This document shows, piece after piece, positions 32,111 to 33,103 of a stretch of 33,103 nt of DNA (the first letter of the stretch is position 1; each line of letters starts with the position of its first letter). Made by a program: the position numbers and the translations under genes. The notes below the pieces were generated by a model. That model searched no databases. It saw only the letters and a list, made by a program, of their open reading frames with translations, and was not told the DNA's origin. This stretch comes from Pedosphaera sp. (GTDB lineage Bacteria; Verrucomicrobiota; Verrucomicrobiia; Limisphaerales; Pedosphaeraceae): positions 1 to 33,103 of the forward strand of contig JAQGPC010000314.1 in assembly GCA_028293285.1 (NCBI GenBank). Reading direction: 5' to 3'.

Positions 32111-32600
32111 AATTTTCTCCTTCCAAAGAAGCTCTTAGCTTCTGCAAGCCATAACGATAGCGACCGGCCACGGTATTAGGCGATATGCCAAGCAAGTTTC
32201 CAATTTCTTCAAATGTGTATTGATTCCAGATTTTCAGGACGATCGTTTCCCGCTGTTCCGCAGGGAGTTGGGCGAGACATCGCATAGCGGCTCGTTCCTT
32301 GGGCGTTTCCGACGGGGATTGCTCGAACCAGCGGTGTGATTCCAATTCCCGCGTAAGGCGTCGCCACAGGCTGCGGCGGTAATTCAAAGCCCGATTTCGA
32401 AAGCTGCGCAGACAGTAATATTCCGGCTGTTCCGGCGGCTCAGGCTTTTGCATTAACGCCACAAACGTTTCCTGAAGAACGTCTTCCGCTTCGCTATGGC
32501 TCAAACCCAACGCCCGGCCATAGAGAATAAGCCCGCTGGCTCTCGCCTCATAGATTTGCTGGCACCAGTTCAGTTTTAGATCACTCACAATACAATTCAC
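32046..32600 (-). CDS. ECF-type RNA polymerase sigma factor
   Basis: A 184-residue sigma-70-family protein with only regions 2 and 4. Region 2 spans about 18-84 ('LGLSHSEAEDVLQETFVALMQ' at 31-51 and 'YYCLRSFRNRALNYRRSLWRR' at 61-81, the core-binding and -10-recognising part). Region 4 spans about 105-158 ('LPAEQRETIVLKIWNQYTFEEI' and the helix-turn-helix 'LGISPNTVAGRYRYGLQKLR'). The GTG at 32600 is used, and a second GTG at 32588 with GGGGTG upstream may be the real start. It is probably the first gene of an operon with the small membrane protein and the DUF2723 protein. The target promoters are unknown. Confidence 0.92.
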   Translation of the reverse strand: MNCIVSDLKLNWCQQIYEARASGLILYGRALGLSHSEAEDVLQETFVALMQKPEPPEQPEYYCLRSFRNRALNYRRSLWRRLTRELESHRWFEQSPSETPKERAAMRCLAQLPAEQRETIVLKIWNQYTFEEIGNLLGISPNTVAGRYRYGLQKLRASLEGENYEQLESMGKTITILDPASPFG

Positions 32601-32717
32601 CCCATAGACACCGTTCCGTTATGAATTGTATAAAATAATTGAAAAAAATGCGAATGGATTTCCAAAGACTTTAAGGACCACCGGCGTATAAAAGAGATAC
32701 AAGCAACTTTGACGAGT
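32601..32717. other. AT-rich leader upstream of the sigma-factor gene
   Basis: A gap of about 120 bases between the sigma start and the terminator of the next gene. It is rich in A and T (a T run and TATACAATT on the minus strand lie about 30-50 bases before the GTG), as expected for a promoter, but no clean -35/-10 pair is seen. Confidence 0.4.
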
Positions 32718-32753
32718 AAAAGAAAAAGGCCGGTGCTAGATGCACCGGCCTTT
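32718..32753 (-). terminator. Rho-independent terminator of the truncated secreted-protein gene
   Basis: AAAGGCCGGTGC (32725-32736) and GCACCGGCCTTT (32742-32753) form a perfect 12-base-pair GC-rich stem over a 5-base loop. On the minus strand it is followed by TTCTTTTA. It begins 22 bases beyond the stop codon of the gene at 32776. Confidence 0.93.
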
Positions 32754-32775
32754 GGTGATTTGGATCTAAAACAAC

Positions 32776-33103
32776 TTAGTCTTTAAGCCGGTAGTACTTC
32801 TGTCCAACGGGTGTGACTGTCACTGGACCGGTAGTTGCTGCATTTGTCGTATAGGGGCCAACGACATTCGTGGCTTCCAATAAACGATGGGTGCCTGTCC
32901 AGTTCAGAACCACATCGGAGCCGGATGGTGCGATGGAGATGACTGGTGCAGCAGGAGCAACCGGACTTGATCCCACAGGCAGGAGCAGAATCCGGAATGA
33001 AATAGGCTGAGACAGATCAACCAGCGGGTTTCCCACGCCGGAAGTGGTTAATCTGAGCCATTTCGTTGCATTCGTGCCACTCCATTGATATTGCAGGTGA
33101 AAA
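32776..33103 (-). CDS. C-terminal end of a secreted protein, 5' end outside window
   Basis: The frame stays open from the stop at 32776 to the window edge, leaving about 108 residues. The text contains 'LQYQWSGTNATKWLRLTT' and ends in an Ig-like module ('GSDVVLNWTGTHRLLEATNVVGPYT' then 'TPVGQKYYRLKD'). This ending is common on large exported proteins of Verrucomicrobia and Planctomycetes. It is probably a surface or secreted protein, but no catalytic domain is inside the window, so the function is unknown. A GTG at 33036 would be an internal start and is not accepted, because the open frame upstream matches the same style of protein. Confidence 0.72.
   Translation of the reverse strand, partial: FHLQYQWSGTNATKWLRLTTSGVGNPLVDLSQPISFRILLLPVGSSPVAPAAPVISIAPSGSDVVLNWTGTHRLLEATNVVGPYTTNAATTGPVTVTPVGQKYYRLKD

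Noticed and set aside
1-33103. CRISPR arrays, insertion sequences, phage genes, toxin-antitoxin pairs, restriction systems
   Set aside because: None seen by eye: no evenly spaced direct repeats with unique spacers, no transposase or integrase motif, no typical toxin pair. The tandem repeats at 6470-7384 are protein-coding.

Overview
The window looks like a piece of a bacterial chromosome, most likely from a soil-type Verrucomicrobia (Pedosphaera/Limisphaerales-like). This is inferred from protein style and not proved. The pointers are a huge DUF2723 membrane protein with C-terminal TPRs, an ECF sigma gene overlapping a small membrane protein gene, a secreted HAF-repeat/PKD/HYR protein, a GspG-like protein, middling G+C and sparse Shine-Dalgarno sequences. 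I saw no tRNA, rRNA, CRISPR array, insertion sequence, prophage or origin. The gene set is mainly housekeeping, with an accessory flavour at 5.5-7.5, 13.4-14.2 and 28-33 kb.

Layout, left to right. 1-2435 (minus): Ser/Thr protein kinase, N-carbamoylputrescine amidase and an RmlD-type sugar-nucleotide reductase cut by the window edge, packed as one probable operon. 2611-5392 (plus): HU-family protein with a strong terminator, a PanE-type ketopantoate reductase, and gltX. 5486-7489 (minus): the secreted repeat protein, with a long hairpin between it and gltX. 7748-10110 (minus): purK, purE and a beta-carbonic anhydrase, a layout that makes biochemical sense because PurK consumes bicarbonate. 10325-13424 (plus): two-domain chromate transporter, CDP-alcohol phosphatidyltransferase and two different two-cysteine peroxiredoxins, then a clear terminator. 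13425-14238: a palindrome and two small unrecognised membrane proteins. 14239-18342 (plus): aconitase with an atypical internal insertion, then an RsmB-family rRNA methyltransferase. 18366-24335 (minus): a run of seven genes, pilT, a pilU-like gene, a receiver-like protein, tlyA, nadK, a LacI-family regulator and a GspG-like protein. 24390-25478 (plus): MidA-family methyltransferase. 25488-27979 (minus): grpE-dnaJ-rsmE heat-shock cluster. 28079-32600 (minus): ECF sigma factor, overlapping small membrane protein and the DUF2723/TPR protein. 32776-33103 (minus): the C-terminus of a secreted protein.

I did not find a clear new defence or mobile system. The most interesting candidates are the sigma/membrane-protein/DUF2723 operon, the carbonic anhydrase in the purEK operon, the AT-rich insertion in aconitase, the receiver-like third gene of the pilT/pilU cluster, and the small-membrane-protein islet near 13.6-14.1 kb. 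Functions are assigned from motifs read by eye, and no database search was run.
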